Source: Parapedobacter defluvii (GTDB lineage Bacteria > Bacteroidota > Bacteroidia > Sphingobacteriales > Sphingobacteriaceae). From it: a stretch of 64,000 nt of DNA. The notes below the pieces were generated by a model that made no database searches, was not told the DNA's origin, and saw only the letters and a program-made list of their open reading frames with translations. The position numbers and the translations under genes were made by a program. Each line of letters starts with the position of its first letter. The stretch's first letter is position 1. Below are positions 8,633 through 17,318 of this stretch, in pieces. The DNA lies in the NCBI RefSeq assembly GCF_014642075.1, contig NZ_BMIK01000003.1, forward strand, positions 186,001 through 250,000, read 5' to 3'.

Positions 8633-8672
8633 TTGTCCGATTACTGTCCGGTAACTGTCCGATTACTGTCAT
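8633..8672 (+). repeat. four direct heptamers at 11-bp pitch (Pho-box-like)
   Basis: TTGTCCG (8633-8639), CTGTCCG (8644-8650), CTGTCCG (8655-8661) and CTGTCAT (8666-8672) are separated by four-base A/T-rich or mixed spacers (ATTA, GTAA, ATTA). The 7+4 geometry and the CTGTCAT unit are those of PhoB-binding Pho boxes of Proteobacteria. No Bacteroidota PhoB consensus is known to me, and there is no plus-strand gene downstream, so the functional reading is tentative; the repeat itself is certain. Confidence 0.6.
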
Positions 8673-8740
8673 GCTTCAGACAACCCATCAAGACCAAGCT
8701 GTCTCCGGCTTGGGAGGTATGATGCATCCCCATAGCAAGC

Positions 8741-8783
8741 GGATGCCACCTTGAAGCCAGTGATTGGCTTCAAGGTGGCATCC
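8741..8783. repeat. perfect 19-bp inverted repeat with 5-base loop
   Basis: The arms at 8741-8759 and 8765-8783 are exact reverse complements (left arm begins GGATGCCACC) around the loop GTGAT. Neither side has a T-tract, so a standard terminator is not supported, although it lies downstream of the module 2 phosphoesterase and could protect that mRNA 3' end. Confidence 0.75.
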
Positions 8784-8860
8784 AAATGGCTTGGAGTTGG
8801 CTCTAAAGTGGCTTTTGCCACCCAGTCCGTCTCCAAGCGGGGGAAAGACAGATTACAGGC

Positions 8861-10063
8861 CTATTTTGCCAAGGTAAATTCGTCAAACAGTTTGCCCGTC
8901 ACGGTATAGGATTTATAGGCCAACTGGCCACCGTCTATCTGAATAACCTGGAAAAGCTGGGTATCGGTGGTCGCTTTTTCCATCCAGGTCCCTTCTCCTT
9001 GTTTATACATTTTGGGGCCACTGACTGAAACGACGTAGACCGGCTTTTCCAATGCCGGGTTTCCGGTGCCACGCCCATAGGTATGGTCATGCCCCTGCAA
9101 CACCAGGTGCACCCCGTATTTTTCAAGCAAGGGTTTGATGAGTTCCCTGATTTCCGGATTATCACGTCCTTCTGCCGTGGAGTGGATGGGATGGTGAAAC
9201 GCCACAATCTTCCACTTGCCATCACTTTCGCGAAGAACCTTCTCCAACCATTGGGCTTCGGCAGTCCGCAGGTTGTCATCCAGATTCATCATTTGGGTAT
9301 TCAGCGTGATGACCCGGACACCGCGATAGTCCACGTAGTAGGAAGTTTCCTCCAATCCTTTGGGGCCATTGGCGGGTAAATTAAATCCGGGACGCCAATG
9401 CGGATCCAGCCGTACTACTCCTTGCTCATCTTTCTTGTATTCATGATTGCCGGGCGTAGCCATCACCGGAATGGTTGATGCAATAAACCCGCTCGCATAG
9501 TGCCACTCTCCCCATTCGTTATCTTCGCCCGACCGGTTGATCAGATCTCCGGTATGCAGGACGAAATCGGCTTCGGGAGCGGTGGCGTATGCCTTCCGTA
9601 TCGCACGTGACCACCTTGACTTTAGGTCGTTCTGTCCATCGCCCACATAGATAAACGTCAATTGATCCGGGGTATCGGCAGGCGTCTCAAATTGGAACCA
9701 CTCACTCCAATGCGTCCCCTGTCCCACCCGGTAGGTGTACGTGGTCGCCGGTGCCAGGCCATTCAATCGGACATTGAAATAATTCGCCGACCGGTCTTCT
9801 TCTGCAAGCGATTCAACGGATGCCCGTGCGCTGTCCAATCCCACAGACATATCGGGGCTGTCGTCGGCCTTTTTCCACTGTACCATCCCTTTGCCGGTAG
9901 CGGCATCGGTACGCCACGACAAGGCCACACTGTTTGTAGGCGTTTCCGTCACATTTAATACCACCCGGTCGGGATAGGCATTGGGCAGGAATTCCTGCGC
10001 GATACTCCACTGGCATAGCAGCAGCATGCCAATCGTCAATTTTACTTTATCCATCGTTATCAT
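8861..10063 (-). CDS. purple-acid-phosphatase-like metallophosphoesterase, module 2
   Basis: The protein is 400 residues, or 397 from the alternative ATG at 10054. A signal peptide ends about residue 23 (SIAQ). A fibronectin-III-like N-terminal domain (about 30-127) precedes a calcineurin-like domain with all metal-site motifs: GDGQ (141-144), GDLIN (172), GNHE (205-208), FHHPIH and GHDHTYG. This order is that of purple acid phosphatases, which hydrolyse phosphate monoesters and anhydrides outside the cytoplasm. It starts 9 bases after the SusD stop and would release phosphate or a small phosphate-bearing product for the SusCD pair. A close paralogue lies at 31110-32336. Confidence 0.9.
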   Translation of the reverse strand: MITMDKVKLTIGMLLLCQWSIAQEFLPNAYPDRVVLNVTETPTNSVALSWRTDAATGKGMVQWKKADDSPDMSVGLDSARASVESLAEEDRSANYFNVRLNGLAPATTYTYRVGQGTHWSEWFQFETPADTPDQLTFIYVGDGQNDLKSRWSRAIRKAYATAPEADFVLHTGDLINRSGEDNEWGEWHYASGFIASTIPVMATPGNHEYKKDEQGVVRLDPHWRPGFNLPANGPKGLEETSYYVDYRGVRVITLNTQMMNLDDNLRTAEAQWLEKVLRESDGKWKIVAFHHPIHSTAEGRDNPEIRELIKPLLEKYGVHLVLQGHDHTYGRGTGNPALEKPVYVVSVSGPKMYKQGEGTWMEKATTDTQLFQVIQIDGGQLAYKSYTVTGKLFDEFTLAK

Positions 10064-10072
10064 ATTAGTTGC

Positions 10073-11836
10073 TTACCAAGGGTTTCCGGTGCCCTGAATT
10101 AACCACATTTTCGACCACTGCTCGTTAGTGGCGGGCTCCAAACGGGACACCGCCGCTTCTGTATTGGACCGATTGTAGTTCAGTTCACTGTCTCCGTACA
10201 TGTACCGTACCGGAATTTTCTCTCCTTGCGGGCCGTTTACCAGATTCGTTCCAAGGCGCGGATAGCCGGTGCGTCGCCAGTCAAACCATCCTTCCATCGT
10301 CGTAAATGAAGCTGCCCATTTCTGCTGAAGAATGAGTTCTTCTTTATCGGTAGTCTCCTGAAACTCTTCTGTCAGTGCGGCACGGAAATCCGCCTGATCG
10401 AAATCCACCAGTTGATGAGTCTTCGTGTCGTAAACCTTAGCGCTTCCATCGGCGATGCCATATTGTTCCAGTGATGCAAAGATGCCGGCAAGGTAATCCT
10501 GTAGCACATCCCGCTGTATCCAACCCCGGTTGGCCGCCTCGGCCAGGGTAAAATGGATTTCCGCCGCCGACAACATGACAGACTTTACCAATGGATCGGC
10601 GTCTGCGCGATACATAGGAGCCAAATAGGACACAAACGGATTGGCTGCACCCCCGTTATAAATAGAAGGATCCAGTCCGTTGGCCTGGCTGAGCTGGGCA
10701 GCATCAAAGCCGTTGTAGGAATTCGGATCGGTCAGGGCAATTTTTAAGCCCACAAACAACGAGGTATCGATATCGGGCCGATAGGTCTTCAAAAAACGCT
10801 TCACCCGGCCGTCGGTGTCCTTTGCGATCACGACATCCGCTCCCTTATCCCGTACCAACGTCTGCACGGCTACCGGGCGGAACCAAACAGCCAACCGTGG
10901 ATCTCGCTGTTCCTCAAGAAAATCCACCAACGTAGCTCCCGCTTTTATCCGGTAAAACTCGTGGTCTGATGGGGAACCGAGTGGCCCCAGCGGGTACGAA
11001 TCACCGGCGTTGGTGCCAGGGAATGACAAGGACGCATTTTCCGCGCTGCTTACGATAATTGGGTAGGTCGCGGGATCCGACACCATTTTTTCAAATTCGC
11101 CGGGCACATCGATGCCTGCTGCCTGCATGTCGGCCACTTTCTCCGACAGGCGAAGGAGGTACCGGAGCCGCAGTGAATTGGCAAATTTCCGCCATAACAG
11201 TGCTTCGCCACCATAAAGCAAATCCGCATCCTGTACCGTCGAACTAACCGGACCGGAGACTTGCATGAGGTAACGATTCGCCTGTTCGAGATTATTCAGC
11301 AATCCCGCGAACACATCCTGCTGGGCATCAAAAACCGGCTGGAGGTAGGCACTGCCCTGATAGGCTTGGCTGTAGGGAATGTCTCCCCAAATACTGGTTT
11401 GCATGCCGTACCAGAAAGCCTGCATCGTCAGCGCAGCACCCTTCAAAAACAGGGAATCGGGGCTATCCTGCGCCCGTGTTTCCAGGTAACATGCGTTGGA
11501 CAGAGGCTGGTGCAATCCCCGGTAGTCCCACGAAATCGTATACCAGCCAAATTGGTTGGTCACTACAAACTCCAGGTAGTCACGCTGCGTGTATTGCATG
11601 GCTTGGGGAATGACACATTGCGTGACATTACCGGTAAAAGAAAGTTCCGCCAGGTTTCCGGTAGTCCCCGCAAGGATTCCAGTCAGTACAAAAGCGGGAT
11701 TAACTTTGTCATCCGTCAACGCATTGGGGTTTAGGTTGAGTTCAGAGAGATTTTCCTTACATGCGCCAAGCACTAAGGCAATCAGCATGCAGCTAAAAAC
11801 ACCGCACTTCTTGTTATATCGAATGATCGTTTCCAT
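10073..11836 (-). CDS. SusD/RagB-family lipoprotein (SusD-like_2 type), module 2
   Basis: The product is 587 residues from the ATG at 11836. A GTG further upstream would overlap susC and is less likely. The lipobox is LVLGAC (Cys26), followed by the ELNLNPNAL motif usual in SusD-like_2 proteins, LLWRKFANSLRLRYLLRLS in the middle and MEGWFDWRRTGYPRLG near the end. It would act as the outer-membrane lid of the SusC encoded 13 bases upstream. It is more than 100 residues longer than the module 1 SusD, mainly through longer connecting loops. Confidence 0.94.
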   Translation of the reverse strand: METIIRYNKKCGVFSCMLIALVLGACKENLSELNLNPNALTDDKVNPAFVLTGILAGTTGNLAELSFTGNVTQCVIPQAMQYTQRDYLEFVVTNQFGWYTISWDYRGLHQPLSNACYLETRAQDSPDSLFLKGAALTMQAFWYGMQTSIWGDIPYSQAYQGSAYLQPVFDAQQDVFAGLLNNLEQANRYLMQVSGPVSSTVQDADLLYGGEALLWRKFANSLRLRYLLRLSEKVADMQAAGIDVPGEFEKMVSDPATYPIIVSSAENASLSFPGTNAGDSYPLGPLGSPSDHEFYRIKAGATLVDFLEEQRDPRLAVWFRPVAVQTLVRDKGADVVIAKDTDGRVKRFLKTYRPDIDTSLFVGLKIALTDPNSYNGFDAAQLSQANGLDPSIYNGGAANPFVSYLAPMYRADADPLVKSVMLSAAEIHFTLAEAANRGWIQRDVLQDYLAGIFASLEQYGIADGSAKVYDTKTHQLVDFDQADFRAALTEEFQETTDKEELILQQKWAASFTTMEGWFDWRRTGYPRLGTNLVNGPQGEKIPVRYMYGDSELNYNRSNTEAAVSRLEPATNEQWSKMWLIQGTGNPW

Positions 11837-11849
11837 TGAATTTCGCTGT

Positions 11850-14800
11850 CTAAAATTGAACACTTAGTTTCACTCCCATGGTCATCGTCCAGGGATAAAA
11901 CGATGCGCGGTCGTATCCCATTTGGTAATTACTGCTCGAAGTAAACTGGCTATTGCTGTTTAGCATGGTCGACTCGGGGTCTATCTTATTCTTAGCTTTT
12001 GTCCAAACCATCAGATTCCGCATATACCAAGCGAGTGTCAGCCCGCGGGCGGCAATACGATCTGCCAGCCGGTCAGGCAACTGATATGCCACCGACACCT
12101 CTTTGAGTTTCAGGAATGACGCATCATAGATCCATGTCTGCACACCCCGGCTCCAGTAACCCGCACCCGGATCGGCAATCAGCTCACTCCGGAAGAACCG
12201 GGTTCCTTCATTGCCGAAGTTTTCGATATAGCCACCGGCTCCGTCGGCGATGACGCCGGGAAAAAATGCACCGTTGGCAAGGCCGTTGTTCCCGTATTCA
12301 AAGCCTCCCAAGTCGGCAGTTCTGCCCCCTACCCAAGTAAGGCCATCCATTGCATTGTACCGATCGGGATTGGACCTGATTTCATCGGCCAGCTGGCTGC
12401 CGCTTTCAAATGAATGGCTGTTCAGGATGCCCGTGAAGGTGCTTGAACCATCCCCTTTGTACCAGCTTTCGGCGCGGCCATCTCTAGCCAGCCGCTTCAT
12501 GCTCTCCGAATAATAGTCGCCCCCATGGCGCCAATCGAAACTTGCAGCGATCGAAACACGCTTATAGGAAAAATTAGTCTGGAATCCCAGGGTGAAATCG
12601 GGATTCACATTGCCCAATTTGATGTAATCGGAGCGCTGCTGAACATAACCGTTGTCATCCAGCAAAGGCCAGCCGGCATAAGGCCCTTCCGTAACACGCA
12701 GCACGTCCGGCCCCCAAAGGTCGCCTACGGTTCCATCGATCGTCGTTTGGCTGAATATATTATTGCGCTCCCAGAATTGATGGTTGCTTACCCCTTCCGG
12801 CAGTGCGGTGAGCTTGCTGCGTTCCTTGGTAAAATTAAAAGCCACATCCCACCGTAAATTGCTATGTTGAATGGGCACGCCGCGAAGCGTGATTTCCAGG
12901 CCTTCGTTTTTCACAATCCCTGCATTGACATTTGTAGCCGTATACCCTGTGGAGCCTGAAACGGAAATACGGGAGATCTGGTTTTTGTCTTCCAACTGGT
13001 AATAGGTAAGATCCAGCCCCAGCCGGTTCCTGAAAAAATCGCTATCAAAACCTACCTCTGACGAAATGATGCTTTCCGGAACCAGGTTCTGCGTAGGCAG
13101 TACTCCCGGCAACGAATAGGAAGTCTTTCCACCCCAGGTGGATTTAGACAAGGTCATCGAAAGCGCATAGGGATCCGTATCTTTCCCCACCTTTGCCCAT
13201 CCGCCTCTGAGCTTTACTAAATTGATGGCCTCCGGCAGATCCACCAGGTCCGAAATAACCGTGCTCAGCGAAACTGAGGGATAAAAATACGACCGGTTGT
13301 CTTCGGGCAGCGTGCTCGACCAGTCATTGCGACCCGAAAGCTCCACAAACAATGCATTCTTAAATCCGACCGTGGCCATACCGTATACGCTGTGGATCCG
13401 CTTGTCCGACTTTACGACACTGTATTCGACCGCGGAACGCGCAATATTGGCCGCCGTATAGAGGCCCGGCAATTCAAACCGCTGCCCTGCTATGGTAGCA
13501 AAGCTGTTGTCCTGAAAAAATAAATTGCCTCCAGCCGAAACGTCGAAGCTGAACTCCTTGATTTCCTTTTTATAGTTCAGCAGGAAGTCGGTGTTCAACT
13601 GCTGCAATTCACGGCCGATATACGCATACGCCCCCTCGGGAAAAGCCTTTTCGGACATCGCAGTCCGGTTTTGGGTTGTATATGACTCGTTAAAGCCGCC
13701 GATACGCGCCATCAGGCTCCATCCACCCGTCAAATCCCAGTCGATCTTCACATTGCCAAACGGCCGTACCTTTTTGAAGGTGTTGATATTTTCGTTCACG
13801 GTAAACCAGGGGTTGTTAAACCCGTTTGCCCATGTCAACTGGCTTGATCCCGGTTCTGCCCAGTAGTCTTTGAGGTCATTGATATCGATCCAGTTTGGGG
13901 TAAAATACAGGTCCTCATACGGATAATTGTCATAAGATAACCCCCGGTTGTTGTCCGACCCGGAATTCAGGTAATTAAAATTGCCGCTCACCTTCACCCT
14001 CTCACTGATGGCATATTGCGCGAAGATGCTGACGGCATCTTTGTACAAATTGGTCCCCGGATAGATGCCGGTAGACCGGGTATCTGACAAGGAGAGCGAA
14101 AGATTAAGTTTATCGGTGCTGTGCGACACCCCTAAATTGGTCACCACGCTGTTGCCGACGTCGGCAAAATCGCGCACATTATCCGGATGGGCCGTCAAGG
14201 GTGTCGACTCGCCATTGGTGCCGAACCGCGCGACGGATGTGCCCATCTCGGGCCCCCACCACAGGTTGCTCGTTTGGTCGAAATTGCCGTTCGAACCATT
14301 GGCAAACCGCTGTTGCTGGGGAATGAATTGGTAGGGAATACTGGCCGTATAGCCCATGTTGAAGTCGATGCCGAACCCGGGACGCGCACCCCCCTGTTTC
14401 GTGGTCACCAGGAGCACCCCACTGCCCGCCCTGGATCCGTATAGGGCAGCGGCACTGGGGCCTTTCAGTACACTGACGCTTTCAATATGATCTGCACTCA
14501 GATCGGATAATACACTGACATCCGTTCCGGTCGGCACGCCATCTACGACGATCAGCGGTGAATTATTGCCGGATAACGACGTGTATCCCCTGATTAAGAC
14601 AATCGGTTCGCTGTTCAGTTCGGGTGTCGGATTGATCACCCGCAGGCCCGTTACCCTGCCGGTAAGACCGTTGATGGCATTTTCCTGCGGTACGCGGGCC
14701 ATATCTGCTCCCTTCACCTCCCCAACGGCATATCCCAATGACCGGGCCTGCCGCTGGATACCCAACGCAGTGGTAATCACGACCTCATCCAGCTCATCCG

Positions 14801-15407
14801 TAACCGGAACAAGGATAACATCCCGCGTCACGCTTTGTCCCTCCTCAATTTCAACATCGCTAAGCCGTACTTTTGAATAGGATATATAGCTAAATTCGAT
14901 GGTATAGGTTCCCGGCCGCAAATCCACACGGTACTGACCGTTGCGGTCGGTCGTGAAGGTACGGTTAAGTTCCAGGATCGTCACCGTAGCACCTTGCAAA
15001 GGTGTGCCGTCATTGCTTGACACCCCACCGGACAGGCGACCCGGCTGCTGCTTTTTCGTCAATAGAATTATACCGTTTCCTTTTTCCTCAAAATCGATAT
15101 TGGTTCCGCGGAATAGACTTTTCAATACCGTTTCCAGCTTGGCGTCCCTGAAATCCAGTGTTCCTACCGTTTGGTCTTCCAAGCCGAGCAGGTGTTCATC
15201 AAATGCGAATCCGACATCCGCAGAAACCTCCAATTGCTTTATCGCTTCGTACAGCGAGGTGCCCGCAAAGGAGATATCCACCGATTTTCCAAGGGATTGC
15301 CCTTTTGACGGCGCAGCCATCAGCAGTTGCGAAAATGCGATGGTTACCGAGTAAATCAAAATTGTCGTACGCATGATCATCCGTATGAACAATGTGTTTT
15401 TATTCAT
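11850..15407 (-). CDS. SusC/RagA-family TonB-linked outer membrane receptor, module 2
   Basis: The 1185-residue protein has a signal peptide (about 1-38), an STN domain (about 43-118), a CarboxypepD_reg-like domain (about 125-200) with the LELNRTFTTDRNGQY motif shared with modules 1, 3 and 4, a TonB-box-like DELDEVVITTALG, a plug with LKGPSAAALYGSRAGSGV, and a barrel. The STN domain points to signalling through the FecR of the same module. A terminator-like hairpin (15490-15516) separates it from FecR, so it should have its own promoter. Confidence 0.96.
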   Translation of the reverse strand: MNKNTLFIRMIMRTTILIYSVTIAFSQLLMAAPSKGQSLGKSVDISFAGTSLYEAIKQLEVSADVGFAFDEHLLGLEDQTVGTLDFRDAKLETVLKSLFRGTNIDFEEKGNGIILLTKKQQPGRLSGGVSSNDGTPLQGATVTILELNRTFTTDRNGQYRVDLRPGTYTIEFSYISYSKVRLSDVEIEEGQSVTRDVILVPVTDELDEVVITTALGIQRQARSLGYAVGEVKGADMARVPQENAINGLTGRVTGLRVINPTPELNSEPIVLIRGYTSLSGNNSPLIVVDGVPTGTDVSVLSDLSADHIESVSVLKGPSAAALYGSRAGSGVLLVTTKQGGARPGFGIDFNMGYTASIPYQFIPQQQRFANGSNGNFDQTSNLWWGPEMGTSVARFGTNGESTPLTAHPDNVRDFADVGNSVVTNLGVSHSTDKLNLSLSLSDTRSTGIYPGTNLYKDAVSIFAQYAISERVKVSGNFNYLNSGSDNNRGLSYDNYPYEDLYFTPNWIDINDLKDYWAEPGSSQLTWANGFNNPWFTVNENINTFKKVRPFGNVKIDWDLTGGWSLMARIGGFNESYTTQNRTAMSEKAFPEGAYAYIGRELQQLNTDFLLNYKKEIKEFSFDVSAGGNLFFQDNSFATIAGQRFELPGLYTAANIARSAVEYSVVKSDKRIHSVYGMATVGFKNALFVELSGRNDWSSTLPEDNRSYFYPSVSLSTVISDLVDLPEAINLVKLRGGWAKVGKDTDPYALSMTLSKSTWGGKTSYSLPGVLPTQNLVPESIISSEVGFDSDFFRNRLGLDLTYYQLEDKNQISRISVSGSTGYTATNVNAGIVKNEGLEITLRGVPIQHSNLRWDVAFNFTKERSKLTALPEGVSNHQFWERNNIFSQTTIDGTVGDLWGPDVLRVTEGPYAGWPLLDDNGYVQQRSDYIKLGNVNPDFTLGFQTNFSYKRVSIAASFDWRHGGDYYSESMKRLARDGRAESWYKGDGSSTFTGILNSHSFESGSQLADEIRSNPDRYNAMDGLTWVGGRTADLGGFEYGNNGLANGAFFPGVIADGAGGYIENFGNEGTRFFRSELIADPGAGYWSRGVQTWIYDASFLKLKEVSVAYQLPDRLADRIAARGLTLAWYMRNLMVWTKAKNKIDPESTMLNSNSQFTSSSNYQMGYDRASFYPWTMTMGVKLSVQF

Positions 15408-15442
15408 ATTTTTGTAGTCTTAGTAGTGAATGAATTACTGAG

Positions 15443-15479
15443 CGGCTATGCGTCAGGGTCTCAAGCTATCGCATAACCG
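15443..15479. repeat. inverted repeat in susC leader, module 2
   Basis: CGGCTATGCG (15443-15452) and CGCATAACCG (15470-15479) pair over 10 bp with one G-T, around a 17-base loop, 36 bases ahead of the susC ATG. Possible operator or mRNA hairpin. Confidence 0.4.
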
Positions 15480-15489
15480 GTACTTTCCA

Positions 15490-15516
15490 AAACAGGCATC
15501 ACTTTGATGCCTGTTT
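15490..15516. terminator. hairpin between FecR and SusC, module 2
   Basis: AAACAGGCATC (15490-15500) and GATGCCTGTTT (15506-15516) form a perfect 11-bp stem with a 5-base loop. On the minus strand it ends in TTTT, so it can terminate the sigma-FecR transcript. On the plus strand it is followed by TTTC-TTGG-TTT. Confidence 0.6.
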
Positions 15517-15522
15517 CTTGGT

Positions 15523-16515
15523 TTATGGGTAAAGGGTTATTTCATTGCCTGTCCTCCTGTATGTTGTTTTATGGATACCACAGATCACGCCCATCGTTTC
15601 TTCCAACGGACGGTCTGCACGTAAACTCAGGTTGTAATGATGGTGCACGGTACGCGGATCTTTACTTTTCAACCGCACCCCGTATAGGTTGTATAAAGCT
15701 AACGCCAATTCGTCGAAACCGGCTTTCTCCAACGGCACTACACCGCTTATCCATCCGTTGGCATTTGCGTAGGCCACACCGGTGCTACGTACCTCGCCCA
15801 ACAGTTTATGGTAGACAAGTCCTTCATTTGCCGCGAGATCCCGCAATATGCGTGTGGTGTCCCTTACCCGCACCTTTCCATCGGTTACCGCTACCGTGAT
15901 ATCTTCCAAAGCATGGTATGATTTAACATTGAATGCCGTTCCCAATACTTCCACCTGCAAATCGGCCATCCGCACCACAAACGGCCGCTTAGGTTCCTGT
16001 GCCACCTCGAAGTATGCCTCGCCTTCATCCAACAACACTTCGCGTTTGTCATCCTCCATCCGTTCCGGAATACGGATCGCCGAATTGGCATTCACATGGA
16101 TCATGCTGCCGTCGGGAAGGACCAGTTTCTTTACCTGCCTTATTCCGGTTTTTACCTCGCGGAAAGCCAACTGTTGTACCGCCATGGCTTCCCCTGCGGT
16201 CTGCTGCCACCCCGCCGTCCACCAGATTGCACCGCCAAGCGTTACGATCAGTATAGCTGCTGCAGCGATCTGCTTCCAGGACATCCGCCGATGATACCGG
16301 GTTATGCCCACTGACGGATGTTCGATCACTTGACGTATGCGCGCATCAAGCTCATCGTGCAACCGCTGTACTGCGCGATCATCTTCCATGCCCGGCACTC
16401 CTATTTCCGATTCGCCAAATGAGTCGTACCAACGCTGCAAGAGTTCCTTGTCTTCGGTAGACAGGTCTCCCCTGAGGTATCCTTCCATCAACTGCTTGAA
16501 TGTATGTTTGTCCAT
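15523..16515 (-). CDS. FecR-family anti-sigma factor, module 2
   Basis: The 330-residue protein has a cytoplasmic N-terminal region, a single membrane helix (about 80-104, IAAAAILIVTLGGAIWWTAG), a FecR domain (LPDGSMIHVNANSAIRIP, GEAYFEV, VLGTAFNVKSY) and a C-terminal DUF4974 domain (PLEKAGFDELALALYNLYGV). It would sequester the sigma factor encoded upstream and relay the state of the module 2 SusC receptor. The ATG at 16515 is well supported by alignment of the N-terminus with its paralogues. Confidence 0.94.
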   Translation of the reverse strand: MDKHTFKQLMEGYLRGDLSTEDKELLQRWYDSFGESEIGVPGMEDDRAVQRLHDELDARIRQVIEHPSVGITRYHRRMSWKQIAAAAILIVTLGGAIWWTAGWQQTAGEAMAVQQLAFREVKTGIRQVKKLVLPDGSMIHVNANSAIRIPERMEDDKREVLLDEGEAYFEVAQEPKRPFVVRMADLQVEVLGTAFNVKSYHALEDITVAVTDGKVRVRDTTRILRDLAANEGLVYHKLLGEVRSTGVAYANANGWISGVVPLEKAGFDELALALYNLYGVRLKSKDPRTVHHHYNLSLRADRPLEETMGVICGIHKTTYRRTGNEITLYP

Positions 16516-16614
16516 TGAGCGCTTTCTGCGGCATGGCGTTCCATGCCCTTCTATAAGATGAGTAGCACTGGGGAGCGATGCATCCCCGCAAAACCGATTA
16601 AGAAATGTTGATGT

Positions 16615-17196
16615 TTAGGTTAACAAAAGGTAAAGCACGAAACAGACGGCGGAGAAGTCTTCGGGAAAGTCCTTGGATACCGCCTTGCGAAGCCGGTGCA
16701 ATCCCTTGGAAATATTATTCCGAACGGTCTTTTCAGCAATGTTGAGGGACTGAGCGATTTCATCCACCGTATAATCCCGTATGCGGAGTCTGAAAATTTC
16801 CCGCATGGTATCGGGCATTTGCTCCACTTCGCTGTTCAGGGTATTTGCCAGATCCTGTTCGGTTAGGATATCCCGCATGTGTTCTTCCACTTCCACCATC
16901 CGTTGGTACAGGTAGGCAAATGCCCGGTCATTGATATCCAATTTCCGGAAATGGGCGACAAGTTGGTATTGCAAAGCGGTACGGAGATAGGCTTCAGCGG
17001 ACGTGGTGATGCAGATAGCTTCCCGTTGTTGCCAGCAATAGACAAACACCTCCTGCACCATATCCTTCGCCACTTCCGCATCGTGCAACCGCCGGTAGGC
17101 AATTGCATAAAGTTTTCTCCAATGGGTATTGAAGATCGTGGTATAATTCTCTTCCGTAAAACGGAAAAGCTTTGCCTCCTGAGCCGATGAATCCAT
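16615..17196 (-). CDS. ECF RNA polymerase sigma factor, module 2
   Basis: The 193-residue protein has region 2 (about 18-85, EVAKDMVQEVFVYCWQQRE) and region 4 (about 122-178, YTVDEIAQSLNIAEKTVRNNISKGLHRLRK). The C-terminal tail is hydrophobic (FSAVCFVLYLLLT). The start codon lies inside the loop of a perfect 15-bp inverted repeat (17168-17227) that also contains the promoter -7 box, an arrangement that may control its own translation. It is followed by FecR after about 99 bases. Confidence 0.94.
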   Translation of the reverse strand: MDSSAQEAKLFRFTEENYTTIFNTHWRKLYAIAYRRLHDAEVAKDMVQEVFVYCWQQREAICITTSAEAYLRTALQYQLVAHFRKLDINDRAFAYLYQRMVEVEEHMRDILTEQDLANTLNSEVEQMPDTMREIFRLRIRDYTVDEIAQSLNIAEKTVRNNISKGLHRLRKAVSKDFPEDFSAVCFVLYLLLT

Positions 17197-17227
17197 GATG
17201 AGCTATTGGCGTTCAGGAGGCAAAGCT
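17168..17227 (-). promoter_or_regulatory. 15-bp inverted repeat spanning the -7 box and start codon of the sigma gene
   Basis: AGCTTTGCCTCCTGA (17168-17182, inside codons 5-10) and TCAGGAGGCAAAGCT (17213-17227, upstream) are perfect reverse complements. The upstream arm contains the minus-strand -7 box TAGCTTTG (17228-17221). The ATG (17196-17194) sits in the 30-base loop. Possible autoregulatory operator or start-codon hairpin. Confidence 0.6.
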
Positions 17228-17318
17228 ATAAATACAACGATTAGGTTACGCTAACGCAATGTTAAGTTGTCGTTAATTTCGTACAACGGGCGATAGGCTG
17301 TATCTGTCTTTTCAATCA

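Larger units (their letters stand above)
8536..8860. other. 325-base intergenic region with clustered repeats
   Basis: There is no credible gene here. The stretch contains CTGACA and TGTCAG as an interrupted palindrome (8592-8608), four CTGTC-type heptamers at an exact 11-base pitch (8633-8672), a perfect 19-bp hairpin (8741-8783), a 5-bp hairpin GTGGC/GCCAC (8808-8821) and an overall excess of the words TGGC and GCCA. It separates the end of module 2 from the DUF6266 gene. Confidence 0.7.
15421..15520 (+). ncRNA. candidate cis-antisense RNA opposing the susC leader, module 2
   Basis: A plus-strand TATTTTTG box (15407-15414) fits TAnnTTTG. A perfect 11-bp hairpin follows at 15490-15516, with T-rich but interrupted sequence after it, giving a transcript of roughly 100 nt against the susC leader. 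There is no clear -33 element. It has the same position and polarity as in module 1. Confidence 0.35.

Noticed and set aside
8741-8783. 19-bp hairpin as a Rho-independent terminator
   Set aside because: The stem is strong, but neither strand has a T-tract directly after it.
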